A stretch of 32,135 nt of DNA from assembly GCA_002774425.1 (NCBI GenBank), contig PEYJ01000030.1:1-32135 (forward strand), in the 5' to 3' direction. A program made the translations under genes and the position numbers. A model generated the notes under the pieces. The model was not told the origin of the DNA. It saw only the letters and a program-made list of their open reading frames with translations, and ran no database searches. The stretch is from Parcubacteria group bacterium CG08_land_8_20_14_0_20_48_21 (GTDB lineage: Bacteria; Patescibacteriota; Patescibacteriia; UBA1544). Shown here one piece after another: positions 1 through 8,008 of the stretch; the stretch's first letter is position 1, and the number at the start of each line of letters is the position of its first letter.

Positions 1-391
1 GCAGGTGTGGAAAAAGGAAGCATGCGTATGGAAAATATTTTACAAAAAACGGAAAAAGTAATGCGGTTGCGAAATTACAGCGCAAAAACGATACCACTAA
101 ACGATACTACTATGTATACAGACAAAGGGAAGTCATATGACGGGCTTGTTCTTGATGGCTACAAGCCTAAAAAAATTAACCACCCAAAAACTATTATAAT
201 CGCAAAGGCACGCATGTGAACGGCATTGAAAACTTTTTGAGCTTTGCCAAAAGACGATTGGCGAAACTAATGGAGTTTCGAGAAAAACATTCCTTCTCCA
301 TTTGAAAGAATGTGCATTTCGCTACAATCATAAAAATTCATATATTATGAAAGGGAATTATGAAGAATTTGCTGGTCTAGAGCCAAAATAA
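1..391 (+). pseudogene. Decayed IS1595/ISXO2-like transposase (C-terminal part)
   Basis: Three reading frames must be joined to read a transposase tail. Frame 1 (to about 195) gives MYTDKGKSYDGLVLDGYK; frame 3 (from about 201) gives RKGTHVNGIENFLSFAKRRL; frame 2 (from about 268) gives SRKTFLLHLKECAFRYNH, ending at the TAA at 389-391. The order YTD-x-KSYDGL, then HVNGIENF-x-x-FAKRRL, then HLKEC-x-FR-NH is the C-terminal signature of ISXO2-like DDE-type transposases (IS1595 family). At least two indels make it non-functional, and the 5' end lies outside the window. The stretch GGGCTTCGGAAATGCACCC just after the stop could be the right terminal inverted repeat, but its partner is not visible. 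The family is assigned from memory of these motifs. Confidence 0.75.
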
Positions 392-524
392 TAAGGAGTT
401 TTGGGCTTCGGAAATGCACCCCTTTAATTCCTCTCTTCCCGTAGCAAAAAACTAAAAAATCAAATTTCCCTTCGCCAAGAGCGCGGGGAAAAATCAGGGT
501 CTTGAACCAATACCCCCAAACCTC

Positions 525-553
525 TTGACCCGATTCAAATAATTAGCTATACT
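525..553 (+). promoter_or_regulatory. Promoter of the str operon (near-leaderless rpsL)
   Basis: TTGACC (525-530) and TATACT (548-553) are separated by exactly 17 bases, a near-consensus housekeeping sigma promoter. Transcription should start around base 560, only about four bases before the rpsL ATG at 564. There is therefore no room for a Shine-Dalgarno sequence, and the mRNA should be effectively leaderless. Confidence 0.8.
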
Positions 554-563
554 CTGCTCTGTT

Positions 564-983
564 ATGCCAACCGTCAACCAACTGGTGCGCAAAGGGCGAA
601 CATCATCTTCCAAAAAGTCAAAAAGCCCGGCTTTGCAAACCGTCAACAATACACTTCGGAGAAAGATTACCGCGTTGCCCAAAGGTAGTCCGTTTAAGCG
701 CGGGGTATGTCTCAAGGTAACCACCATGACACCGAAAAAACCGAATTCCGCATTGCGCAAGTTTGCGAGAGTCCGGCTTTCCAATGGCCAGGAGGTCAAT
801 GCGTACATTCCGGGCGAGGGACATAATTTACAGGAACACTCCATTGTGCTCTTGCGCGGCGGCAAGGTCAAGGACTTGAGCGGTGTGCGCTATCATATCG
901 TGCGTGGCGTGTTTGATGCGCAAGGGGTGGATGGACGCCGGCGCAGCCGATCTATCTATGGTGCGAAGAAACCGAAGGAATAA
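564..983 (+). CDS. rpsL: 30S ribosomal protein S12
   Basis: 139 residues, close to the usual 124-139 for S12. S12 sits at the decoding centre of the small subunit and takes part in tRNA selection. Family hallmarks are visible: [12 protein letters not shown] at the start, [11 protein letters not shown] (the loop with the classic streptomycin-sensitivity lysine), [10 protein letters not shown], and [14 protein letters not shown] with its second loop lysine. Both lysines are of the unmutated type. It is the first gene of a str operon (rpsL-rpsG-fusA-tuf). The start is the ATG about ten bases after the -10 box. The antisense ORFs across it are shadows. Confidence 0.98.
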   Translation: MPTVNQLVRKGRTSSSKKSKSPALQTVNNTLRRKITALPKGSPFKRGVCLKVTTMTPKKPNSALRKFARVRLSNGQEVNAYIPGEGHNLQEHSIVLLRGGKVKDLSGVRYHIVRGVFDAQGVDGRRRSRSIYGAKKPKE

Positions 984-1053
984 ACACGAAATTGCCGCGA
1001 AACTTTACAGCATAGCTCGTGAAACCGACGTACACAATATTACCAGTTAACCT

Positions 1054-1521
1054 ATGAGAGGAAAAAAAGCGCCACGACGGAAAGTCAAAGCAGATACACA
1101 GTATCAAAATGCGAACGTTGCACGCCTGGTCAACAAGCTGATGCGGGATGGCAAGAAATCGGTTGCGCAAAAAGTTGTGTATGATTGCTTTGCGCTCATT
1201 AAAGAAAAAACGAAGCAGGATCCGCTGGAAATTTTTGATGGTGCGTTGAAAAACGTCACGCCGTTGGTTGAGGTAAAGGGAAGACGCATTGGAGGCGCAA
1301 ATTATCAAATCCCCATTCCCGTGAAAGGCGACCGCAAACTGACGCTCGCATTGCGCTGGATTTTAGATGCATCGCGTACACGCAAAGGAAAACCCATGCG
1401 GGAAAAACTGGCAATGGAAATACTGGATGCCTATAAAAATGAGGGTTCGGCAATTAAGAAGCGAGCGGATGTGCAGCGCATGGCGGAAGCCAATCGGGCA
1501 TTTGCGCACTTTGCGCGTTAA
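1054..1521 (+). CDS. rpsG: 30S ribosomal protein S7
   Basis: 155 residues, the normal bacterial length. S7 nucleates assembly of the 16S rRNA 3' domain and lines the E site. It starts MRGKKAPRR and contains the conserved stretches NKLMRDGKKSVAQ, PLVEVKGRRIGGANYQIP and ALRWILDASR, plus a C-terminal helix EANRAFAHFAR. It lies 70 bases after rpsL, in the usual str-operon position, and starts in the context ACCTATG with no Shine-Dalgarno motif. In model bacteria S7 represses its own operon; no S7-binding element is recognised here. Confidence 0.98.
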   Translation: MRGKKAPRRKVKADTQYQNANVARLVNKLMRDGKKSVAQKVVYDCFALIKEKTKQDPLEIFDGALKNVTPLVEVKGRRIGGANYQIPIPVKGDRKLTLALRWILDASRTRKGKPMREKLAMEILDAYKNEGSAIKKRADVQRMAEANRAFAHFAR

Positions 1522-1566
1522 GTGTGCACAAAATAGTATGGAACATATGGCGTAACATTACGAAGA

Positions 1567-1590
1567 CCCACAGAAGGTGGGCTTTATCAT
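1567..1590 (+). terminator. Weak hairpin between rpsG and fusA (attenuator-like)
   Basis: CCCAC (1567-1571), loop AGAAG, GTGGG (1577-1581), followed by CTTTATCATT. The five-pair stem and the diluted T-run make it at best a partial terminator that could lower readthrough into fusA. The rpsG-fusA gap is 170 bases, long for this cluster. Confidence 0.35.
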
Positions 1591-1654
1591 TTCGTAAGTG
1601 AGGTAAGGCGGCGCAGGAGTATAACTTTGTAACTTTTAAGTAGCACCTTCCCTG

Positions 1655-1684
1655 TTCAAGCGACACACTACCAATCTACATACT
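1655..1684 (+). promoter_or_regulatory. Possible internal promoter for fusA
   Basis: TTCAAG (1655-1660) and CATACT (1679-1684) with an 18-base spacer. If used, transcription would start at about 1691, one base before the fusA ATG, the same leaderless geometry as at rpsL and aspS. The hexamers themselves are mediocre matches. Confidence 0.35.
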
Positions 1685-1691
1685 CACATCT

Positions 1692-3770
1692 ATGGCCAGA
1701 GAATATTCACTTGAAAAAACCAGAAATATCGGCATTATTGCGCATATTGATGCCGGAAAAACCACGGTTACCGAACGCGTGCTGTTCTACACGGGTAAAA
1801 AGCATAAAATAGGCGAAGTACATGAGGGTGAAGCGACTATGGATTGGATGGAGCAGGAGCAGGAACGTGGTATTACCATTACCGCAGCTGCCACCACCTG
1901 TTTTTGGAAAGACTGCCGCATCAACATCATTGATACGCCGGGGCACGTGGACTTTACCGTGGAAGTGGAGCGTTCGCTGCGCGTTTTGGACGGTGGCGTG
2001 GTCGTGTTTGATGGTGTTGCGGGCGTGGAGCCGCAATCGGAAACCGTATGGCACCAGGCGGACAAATACCATGTGCCGCGCATTGCTTTTATCAATAAAT
2101 TGGATAGAACGGGAGCGGATTTTTACAAGGATGTGGATTCTATTTTGCACCGGCTGACGAAGCATGCGCACCCCATACAATTGCCCATCGGCGCGGAATC
2201 TGATTTTAAGGGCATTATTGATGTTATTGAACAGAAAGCGTATATCTACGAAGATGATTTAGGCACCAAGTGGCATGAAGAAGCAATTCCTGCGGACATG
2301 CAAGAAAATGCAGTCGCCTATCGTGCGGCACTCGTTGAGGTAGTTGCGGAGACTGACGAAACGCTTATGGACAAGTATTTGGGCGGCGAGGAACTCACGG
2401 TGGATGAAATCAAAAAGGGTTTGCGCAAAGGAACTATCGCAAACGCGATCGTGCCGGTATTATGCGGTTCCGCTTTAAAAAACAAAGGCGTGCAGTTTTT
2501 GCTGGACGCGGTAACGGCGTACTTGCCCTCACCCTTGGACGTGCCGCCGATTGACGGCAAAGACATTAAAGATCCGGAAAAGACCATCCGCATACCTGCA
2601 TCCGACAGCGAACCGTTTACGGCGCTGGCATTTAAAGTGGCAACCGATCCGTATGTCGGCAAACTCTGCTTTTTCCGCGTGTATGCGGGCATGCTCAAAG
2701 CCGGTTCCTATGTGCTCAATACGAGTACGGGAAATAAAGAGCGCATTGGTCGCATTGTCCGCCTGCACGCCAACGAACGCGAGGATGTGGAGGAAGTGTA
2801 TGCGGGTGAAATTGCGGCTGCCGTAGGCCTCAAAAATACCTTTACAGGTCATACGCTGACGGATCCCGCTCGTCCCTTGGTGCTAGAGAGTATTACGTTT
2901 CCGGAACCGGTCATTCAAATTGCAATTGAACCGAAAACCAAGCAAGACCAGGAGAAGATGGGCGTTGCGCTGCAAAAACTTGCGGAAGAAGATCCGACGT
3001 TTCGGGTAAGTACGAATGAAGAGACACTGCAGACACTGATTGCCGGCATGGGTGAGTTGCACTTGGAAATTATCGTGGACCGCATGAAGCGTGAATTTCA
3101 AGTTGAAGCGAATATCGGCGCGCCCCAAGTTGCGTACAAAGAAACCATCAAGCATGAAGCGGAAGGAGAGGGTAAGTACATCAAGCAGTCCGGTGGACGT
3201 GGTCAGTACGGTCACTGCTGGATTCGCGTGCAACCCCTGGATCCGGAAAGCGAGGAGCGGTTTGTTTTTCACGATGCAATCAAGGGAGGTACGATTCCCA
3301 AAGAGTATATTCCGGCGATTCAAAAAGGCGTGCGCGAAGCACTGGATCGGGGCGTTATCGCGGGGTATCCCATCATTGACGTGGAGGCAACGGTGTTTGA
3401 TGGTTCATTTCATGAGGTGGACTCGTCTGAAGCCGCGTTTAAAGTTGCGGGATCCATGGCATTCCAAGATGCCGCGAAAAAAGCGGGAGCCGTATTGCTT
3501 GAGCCGGTCATGAAAGTGGAAGTTATCACACCCGAAATATCCATGGGTGATGTCATAGGCGATCTGAACGCCCGCCGCGGACAAATTCAGGAAATGAGCG
3601 ATCGGGGTACCATGAAGGTTATTGACGCGATCGTGCCGCTTGCAGAAATGTTCGGCTACGCGACACAGATCCGCTCGCTGACCCAAGGGCGTGCAAGCTA
3701 CAGTATGGAATTTTTAAAATATGCGGAAGTTCCAAAAAATGTAGCGGAAGGGATAGCGGGGAAAAAGTAA
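1692..3770 (+). CDS. fusA: Translation elongation factor G
   Basis: 692 residues, standard EF-G length. EF-G is the GTPase that drives tRNA-mRNA translocation and, with RRF, ribosome recycling. The G domain is intact: AHIDAGKT (residues 17-24), [12 protein letters not shown] (switch I), DTPGH (81-85), NKLD (135-138) and GSALKNKG. Domain III-V signatures follow, including [29 protein letters not shown] and RRGQIQEM. It starts [22 protein letters not shown], with ATG preceded by T and no SD. It stands in the usual str-operon place after rpsG and is separated from tuf by an extra orphan gene. Confidence 0.98.
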   Translation: MAREYSLEKTRNIGIIAHIDAGKTTVTERVLFYTGKKHKIGEVHEGEATMDWMEQEQERGITITAAATTCFWKDCRINIIDTPGHVDFTVEVERSLRVLDGGVVVFDGVAGVEPQSETVWHQADKYHVPRIAFINKLDRTGADFYKDVDSILHRLTKHAHPIQLPIGAESDFKGIIDVIEQKAYIYEDDLGTKWHEEAIPADMQENAVAYRAALVEVVAETDETLMDKYLGGEELTVDEIKKGLRKGTIANAIVPVLCGSALKNKGVQFLLDAVTAYLPSPLDVPPIDGKDIKDPEKTIRIPASDSEPFTALAFKVATDPYVGKLCFFRVYAGMLKAGSYVLNTSTGNKERIGRIVRLHANEREDVEEVYAGEIAAAVGLKNTFTGHTLTDPARPLVLESITFPEPVIQIAIEPKTKQDQEKMGVALQKLAEEDPTFRVSTNEETLQTLIAGMGELHLEIIVDRMKREFQVEANIGAPQVAYKETIKHEAEGEGKYIKQSGGRGQYGHCWIRVQPLDPESEERFVFHDAIKGGTIPKEYIPAIQKGVREALDRGVIAGYPIIDVEATVFDGSFHEVDSSEAAFKVAGSMAFQDAAKKAGAVLLEPVMKVEVITPEISMGDVIGDLNARRGQIQEMSDRGTMKVIDAIVPLAEMFGYATQIRSLTQGRASYSMEFLKYAEVPKNVAEGIAGKK

Positions 3771-3833
3771 GTCTCTAGGTGCGTACAACGGCAAGAAAAT
3801 ACGCGCGAAACAGACGTGACCTATCAGCGTTTT

Positions 3834-4211
3834 ATGACAACTTCATTGAAAGATATACTGGAATTAGCGAGAAAGACAGGCGATACGCTGATTGTGGCAC
3901 ATGCGGATGGTACGGCGAGTGTGCTGATGCCTCTTGCGACCTACCAAAAATTTATTGCAGATACGAGTGCACATGCGAATAAAAAAATGGCTGAAAATAG
4001 CATATATGAGGGAATGATCCTTGGGAAAAACCGGGAAAGCACCATAGCTCTTGACAATGAAGGGTATTATGGTACAATGGCGGGGTTGTCTGGTGTATCT
4101 ACAGCGGGCATGCCACGGGAAGAAAAGCCAGAAATACCCTTTGAACCCGAACCTGAACCACAAAAAGAAGAAACCCTGGAAGATTATTTCTACATTGAGC
4201 CGGTTCAGTAA
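3834..4211 (+). CDS. Uncharacterised protein between fusA and tuf; PHD/YefM-like N-terminal half
   Basis: 125 residues from the ATG at 3834, which is preceded by T like its neighbours; a GTG at 3816 would add six residues. I do not recognise a named family. The first half, DILELARKTGDTLIVAHADG followed by SVLMPLATYQKFIAD, has the alpha-beta-beta pattern and '-VLMPL-xYxKF' ending seen in PHD/YefM-type antitoxin folds ('AVLVSLEDYERL'), but no toxin partner is adjacent. The second half is low-complexity and acidic (PFEPEPEPQKEE) and ends in a short motif, EDYFYIEPVQ. It is co-directional, 63 bases after fusA and 86 before tuf, so probably co-transcribed with both. A role tied to translation factors is a guess from position only. 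Confidence 0.75.
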   Translation: MTTSLKDILELARKTGDTLIVAHADGTASVLMPLATYQKFIADTSAHANKKMAENSIYEGMILGKNRESTIALDNEGYYGTMAGLSGVSTAGMPREEKPEIPFEPEPEPQKEETLEDYFYIEPVQ

Positions 4212-4232
4212 GATTTACAGAACATTTATTAT

Positions 4233-4261
4233 TTGTTTAACAGGTTGTAATTGGCATAAAA
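4233..4261 (+). promoter_or_regulatory. Possible tuf promoter
   Basis: TTGTTT (4233-4238) and ATAAAA (4256-4261, spacer 17) or CATAAA (spacer 16). A start near 4267 would fall inside the palindrome at 4262-4275. The -10 match is weak; separate strong expression of tuf is expected biologically. Confidence 0.35.
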
Positions 4262-4275
4262 CCTCATGCATGAGG
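4262..4275. repeat. Perfect 14-base palindrome in the tuf leader
   Basis: CCTCATGCATGAGG equals its own reverse complement. It lies 22 bases before the tuf ATG and overlaps the start predicted from the candidate promoter. As DNA it could be an operator; as RNA it could fold into a five-pair hairpin with a TGCA loop near the 5' end. No function is proven. Confidence 0.55.
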
Positions 4276-4297
4276 ATTACAGCCGCCTTCTACACAC

Positions 4298-5485
4298 ATG
4301 GCAGAGAAATTTGAGAGAAGTAAGCCGCATATCAATATCGGCACGATCGGTCACGTGGACCATGGAAAGACCACGTTGACCGCGGCAATTTTGTCGGTCT
4401 TGGCTGCAGCGGGTAAAATCGCTCAATCCAAGAGCGTTGATCAAATTGACAACGCTCCGGAAGAAAAGGAGCGTGGTATTACCATTGCGACTTCGCATGT
4501 GGAATATGAGTCGGACAAACGCCACTACGCTCATGTGGATTGTCCCGGACATGCCGATTACATCAAAAACATGATTACGGGTGCCGCGCAAATGGACGGT
4601 GCCATTTTGGTTGTATCCGCAACAGACGGTCCCATGCCCCAGACGCGCGAGCATATTCTGCTTGCCCGCCAGGTAGGTGTGCCGTACATCGTGGTGTTTC
4701 TAAATAAAGTGGACATGGTGGACGATCCGGAACTGATTGATTTGGTGGAGGAAGAAGTCCGCGACCTCTTGAAGCAGTACGAGTTTCCAGGCGATACCAC
4801 CCCAATTATCCGCGGAAGCGCATTGAAAGCGGTGGAAGATCCGAAGGGTGAAGCCGCCAAGCCGATTTTGGAACTTATTGATCAGGTTGATGCGTATATT
4901 CCGGTGCCCGAACGCGCGGTAAATTTGGACTTCTTAATGCCGATTGAAGACATTTTTTCCATTGAAGGTCGCGGTACCGTGGTTACCGGACGCATTGAAC
5001 GCGGCGTGATCAACCTGAATGATGAAGTGGAGATTGTGGGTATTAAAGATACGAGCAAAACGGTCATTACCGGCATTGAAATGTTCAATAAGCAGTTGGA
5101 TCGCGGTGAAGCGGGTGATAATGCGGGACTACTTTTGCGCGGTACCAAGAAAGATGATGTGGAGCGTGGTCAGGTGTTGGCGAAACCCGGAACCATTACG
5201 CCGCATACGGAATTTATCGCGAACGTTTATGTCTTAAAGAAAGAGGAAGGCGGACGCCACAAGCCATTCTTCAAGGGTTATAAGCCGCAGTTCTACTTCC
5301 GTACTACTGATGTTACAGGTGAAATTACCCTTCCGGAGGGAACGGAAATGGTTATGCCAGGCGATACGGTTGACTTGACCATCAAACTGATGGTGCCGAT
5401 TGCTATGGAAGAAAAACTTCGCTTTGCTATTCGCGAAGGCGGCCATACGGTTGGCGCGGGCGTTGTTACCAAAGTTATTAAGTAA
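4298..5485 (+). CDS. tuf: Translation elongation factor Tu
   Basis: 395 residues, normal for EF-Tu, the GTPase that brings aminoacyl-tRNA to the ribosome. The G motifs are complete: GHVDHGKT (18-25), [13 protein letters not shown] (switch I), DCPGHADY (81-88, including the catalytic His 85), NKVD (136-139) and GSALKAVE. Domain II ([13 protein letters not shown]) and domain III ([16 protein letters not shown], ending [10 protein letters not shown]) follow. The ATG is preceded by C, one of only two exceptions to the T-ATG rule in this block. A 15-pair hairpin lies just behind the stop codon. Confidence 0.98.
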   Translation: MAEKFERSKPHINIGTIGHVDHGKTTLTAAILSVLAAAGKIAQSKSVDQIDNAPEEKERGITIATSHVEYESDKRHYAHVDCPGHADYIKNMITGAAQMDGAILVVSATDGPMPQTREHILLARQVGVPYIVVFLNKVDMVDDPELIDLVEEEVRDLLKQYEFPGDTTPIIRGSALKAVEDPKGEAAKPILELIDQVDAYIPVPERAVNLDFLMPIEDIFSIEGRGTVVTGRIERGVINLNDEVEIVGIKDTSKTVITGIEMFNKQLDRGEAGDNAGLLLRGTKKDDVERGQVLAKPGTITPHTEFIANVYVLKKEEGGRHKPFFKGYKPQFYFRTTDVTGEITLPEGTEMVMPGDTVDLTIKLMVPIAMEEKLRFAIREGGHTVGAGVVTKVIK

Positions 5486-5490
5486 TAAAT

Positions 5491-5524
5491 CTCCGCCTCT
5501 CCCGATTTTTCGGGAGAGGCGGAG
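5491..5524 (+). terminator. Strong 15-bp hairpin after tuf
   Basis: CTCCGCCTCTCCCGA pairs perfectly with TCGGGAGAGGCGGAG around a TTTT loop, starting five bases after the tuf stop. No T-run follows on the + strand (AGCGTATTTCG), so it is not a textbook intrinsic terminator. It may instead cap and stabilise the tuf 3' end after processing, or cause partial termination before rpsJ. Confidence 0.6.
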
Positions 5525-5549
5525 AGCGTATTTCGTACCTTATACAGCC

Positions 5550-5903
5550 ATGACTGAAGTAAAAAAAAGAAAGGCAAGCGCGAAAATGAAAGAAGGGGTG
5601 CACCAGCGTATACGCATCAAAATCAAGGCGTTTGACCACAAGATTATTGACCAGTCAACGCGCACGATTATGGATACGGCGCAGCGCTCCGGAGCCAAAA
5701 TTGCCGGTCCCATATTGCTGCCGACTGAAAAGAAAAAATACACGGTGTTGAAATCAACCTTTGTGCATAAAGATGCCCGCGAACAGTATGAAATGCGCAC
5801 GCATAAGCGATTGATTGATATTTATGATCCGAGCGCGGCAACGGTTGATGCGCTCATGAATCTCAATCTGCCTGCGGGTGTTGATGTGGAAATAAAAATG
5901 TAA
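5550..5903 (+). CDS. rpsJ: 30S ribosomal protein S10
   Basis: 117 residues when started at the ATG at 5550; the ORF track opens earlier (5400) inside tuf, which is a shadow extension. S10 is a 3' head protein of the small subunit, also used as NusE in transcription antitermination. The core is clear: [34 protein letters not shown], and [14 protein letters not shown]. Compared with the usual 100-105 residues it has a lysine-rich N-terminal tail ([12 protein letters not shown]). It is the first gene of the S10 block but is separated from rplC by an unusual 315-base gap. Confidence 0.97.
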   Translation: MTEVKKRKASAKMKEGVHQRIRIKIKAFDHKIIDQSTRTIMDTAQRSGAKIAGPILLPTEKKKYTVLKSTFVHKDAREQYEMRTHKRLIDIYDPSAATVDALMNLNLPAGVDVEIKM

Positions 5904-5931
5904 ACTCCAATCGCCCTCTTGTGGAAGGCGC

Positions 5932-6089
5932 AACCCCGACGTTTTCGGGCAGTACGCTCTCACCAACACGGCGAATAAAAGGAAATTGACAACCAGGGAT
6001 CCAATTCAGCACGAGAATAGCGCGGTTAGCGCACTGATAAGTATTTAAACGTTAAATATTTAAAAGGCTCCGTGTTGTCGGGGTTTTTT
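5932..6089 (+). promoter_or_regulatory. Structured rpsJ-rplC gap with terminator-like end (putative attenuator)
   Basis: The 315-base gap (5904-6218) holds no gene. Near its middle, CCGTGTTG+TCGGGG (6070-6083) runs straight into six T (6084-6089). The two halves of that strand pair with two upstream segments: CAACACGG (5964-5971) and CCCCGA (5934-5939). CCCGA can alternatively pair locally with TCGGG (5945-5949). The loop region also holds TATTTAA-ACG-TTAAATA and GCGC-GGTTA-GCGC hairpins. This is the layout of a terminator with a competing local hairpin, ahead of rplC-rplD. Control by a ribosomal protein such as L4 is inference by analogy with the S10 leader of other bacteria. Confidence 0.5.
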
Positions 6090-6218
6090 GTTACCTACAC
6101 CTCTTTCCACCTGTGCAAAAAAAAACATGGGGAGAAATATGTGGAGGCAACGCTCCTCGCATGCCGCATCGCTGCATAATTTTCTGCAAGCTGTTGGTTA
6201 ACAAACTCGTACATCGTT

Positions 6219-6839
6219 ATGAAGATGCTTATAGGAACAAAACTGCGCATGACCCAAATCTATTCCCAGGAGGGGAAAGTGGTTCCGGTTACGATCGTAA
6301 AAGCTGATCCGTGTACCATAGTGCAGGTAAAAACCGAACCTACGGACGGTTATAATGCCGTACAGCTTGGCTATGGGGCAAAAAAATATGCGACCAAACC
6401 TATGGCAGGCCACACCAAGGGCAAAGGTCCTTATCGGCTTTTACGTGAGTTTCGTGTTGAGGATGTGGGAACTCTTAGTAGTTTAAAAATAGGTGATGCG
6501 TTGACCATCGCGCAATTTACCGAAGGAGATATGTTGGTGGTAGCGGGCATCTCAAAAGGCAAGGGGTTTCAGGGTGTCGTGAGGCGCCACGGTTTTGCCG
6601 GACAGCGTGCGACCCATGGCAATAAGGACCAGTTGCGTATGCCCGGATCCATTGGCTCAACGGACCCACAGCGCGTCTTTAAAGGTATGCGCATGGCAGG
6701 ACATATGGGTGCGGATCGCGTAACGGTGCATAATTTGAAAGTCGCAAAAGTTGATACCCAGCTCAATGAGCTCTACATAGCTGGTGCGATTCCCGGAAGC
6801 AGAAACAGCATCATACTCGTAACAGCAAACGCCGCGTAA
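6219..6839 (+). CDS. rplC: 50S ribosomal protein L3
   Basis: 206 residues, normal for L3, which helps organise the peptidyl-transferase centre and early 50S assembly. Visible signatures: LIGTKLRMTQIY at the start, KGKGFQGVVRRHGFAGQRATHG and the basic loop SIGSTDPQRVFKGMRMAGHMG, which reaches towards the catalytic centre. The ATG at 6219 (preceded by T) gives MKMLIGTK; the in-frame ATG at 6225 would also fit the family. It follows the structured gap and runs closely into rplD. Confidence 0.97.
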   Translation: MKMLIGTKLRMTQIYSQEGKVVPVTIVKADPCTIVQVKTEPTDGYNAVQLGYGAKKYATKPMAGHTKGKGPYRLLREFRVEDVGTLSSLKIGDALTIAQFTEGDMLVVAGISKGKGFQGVVRRHGFAGQRATHGNKDQLRMPGSIGSTDPQRVFKGMRMAGHMGADRVTVHNLKVAKVDTQLNELYIAGAIPGSRNSIILVTANAA

Positions 6840-6843
6840 TCTT

Positions 6844-7476
6844 ATGGTGAAAGTTTCCGTATACAATCAGGAAGGAAAGTCTGTCGGAGAACTTGAACTC
6901 GCGCAAGATGTCTTTGCGGTTGAGATGCGTCCCCAGGCGATAGCCCAAGTCGTGCATGCGCAAGCTGCATCGGCACGCAAACCGTATGCGCATACAAAAG
7001 ATCGTTCAGAGGTACGTGGTGGAGGAAAAAAGCCCTGGAAACAAAAAGGTACGGGACGTGCGCGACACGGATCCATTCGGTCGCCGCTTTGGGTTGGCGG
7101 AGGCATAACGTTCGGACCTACCAAGGAGCGTAACTATGCTAAAAAAATAAATAAAAAAGCGAGGCGCGCCGCGGTCAAAATGTGCCTTTCGGACAAGGTA
7201 AGAGGAAACAAGTTTATTGTTCTGGAATCATTGGGCGAACTCAAGAAGACGCGTGATCTGGAAAAGATGCTCATGAAACTGCCATCGGCGAAACATTCCA
7301 CACTCTTGACGCTCGGAGTTGCTTCTCAAGACGTACTGCGCAGCGTACGCAATCTGGAGCATCTCGCGACCCTTCCGGCAAAAAGTTTAAATGTGGGAGA
7401 TGTACTGAAGTATGAGTATCTCGTTACGACCAAAGAGGGTGTGGAAACTATGACGCAGGCACTTGCCAACATATAA
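6844..7476 (+). CDS. rplD: 50S ribosomal protein L4
   Basis: 210 residues, as usual. L4 lines the peptide exit tunnel and, in some bacteria, represses the S10 operon. The tunnel loop is recognisable: RSEVRGGGKKPWKQKGTGRARHG, then SIRSPLWVGGGITFGP. The C-terminal globular part contains KKINKKARRAA and ends GVETMTQALANI. It begins four bases after the rplC stop with ATG preceded by T and no SD, so translation coupled to rplC is likely. Confidence 0.97.
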   Translation: MVKVSVYNQEGKSVGELELAQDVFAVEMRPQAIAQVVHAQAASARKPYAHTKDRSEVRGGGKKPWKQKGTGRARHGSIRSPLWVGGGITFGPTKERNYAKKINKKARRAAVKMCLSDKVRGNKFIVLESLGELKKTRDLEKMLMKLPSAKHSTLLTLGVASQDVLRSVRNLEHLATLPAKSLNVGDVLKYEYLVTTKEGVETMTQALANI

Positions 7477-7478
7477 GT

Positions 7479-7934
7479 ATGGGTATTCTCAATGCACTCA
7501 AAAAAAATAAAAAGGAAGAGCATAAAACCGAAAAGCATCCGGTGGCTTCTGCTGTGGCGCAAGAGAAACAAGAATTGAAGGAATCCTCTGCAAAAAAAAC
7601 TCCCGAAAAGAAATTGACTGCTATAAAAAATCGTGACGAGAAAGCTTTTTATGATGCCGGTGCGGTACTGGTCAAGCCCCTCGTATCGGAAAAAGGTTCT
7701 TATGTGGGAGAATTTAACCAGTATCTCTTTGAGGTGGTGGATGGGACAACGAAGATTGAAATAAAAAAAGCAATAGCACAAACTTTCGGTGTGACACCGA
7801 TTAGGGTGCGCACGTTGCGCCGCAAGGGGAAGCGTGTCCGAACCGGTCGGGTTGCGGGTACGCAAAAGTTGAGAAAAAAAGCTCTAGTAACGCTGAAAAA
7901 AGGCGATCGCATTGAAGCGTACCAAGGTGTATAA
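7479..7934 (+). CDS. rplW: 50S ribosomal protein L23 with long N-terminal extension
   Basis: 151 residues against about 95-100 for typical L23. The last 90 or so are the L23 core: LVKPLVSEKGSYVGEFNQYLF, KIEIKKAIAQTFGV and VRVRTLRRKGK-like stretches, ending GDRIEAYQGV. The first 55-60 residues form a highly charged, lysine/glutamate-rich tail (KKNKKEEHKTEKH, AVAQEKQELKE) without recognised homology. L23 sits at the polypeptide exit and docks trigger factor and SRP, so a tail here could reach the exit port. It begins two bases after the rplD stop, with T before ATG. Confidence 0.96.
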   Translation: MGILNALKKNKKEEHKTEKHPVASAVAQEKQELKESSAKKTPEKKLTAIKNRDEKAFYDAGAVLVKPLVSEKGSYVGEFNQYLFEVVDGTTKIEIKKAIAQTFGVTPIRVRTLRRKGKRVRTGRVAGTQKLRKKALVTLKKGDRIEAYQGV

Positions 7935-8008
7935 AGCAAGTTATAACCTACAGCGTATCATCAAAACGTCTATAAAGAACCATCAGCAACCGAAAAATTC
8001 TATAACGT

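Noticed and set aside
5400-5549. ORF-track extension of rpsJ into tuf
   Set aside because: The extra residues translate the tuf 3' end and the hairpin out of frame; S10 homology begins after the ATG at 5550.
5986-5991. TTGACA in the rpsJ-rplC gap as a promoter
   Set aside because: No acceptable -10 hexamer at 16-18 bases (the position reads GCACGA).
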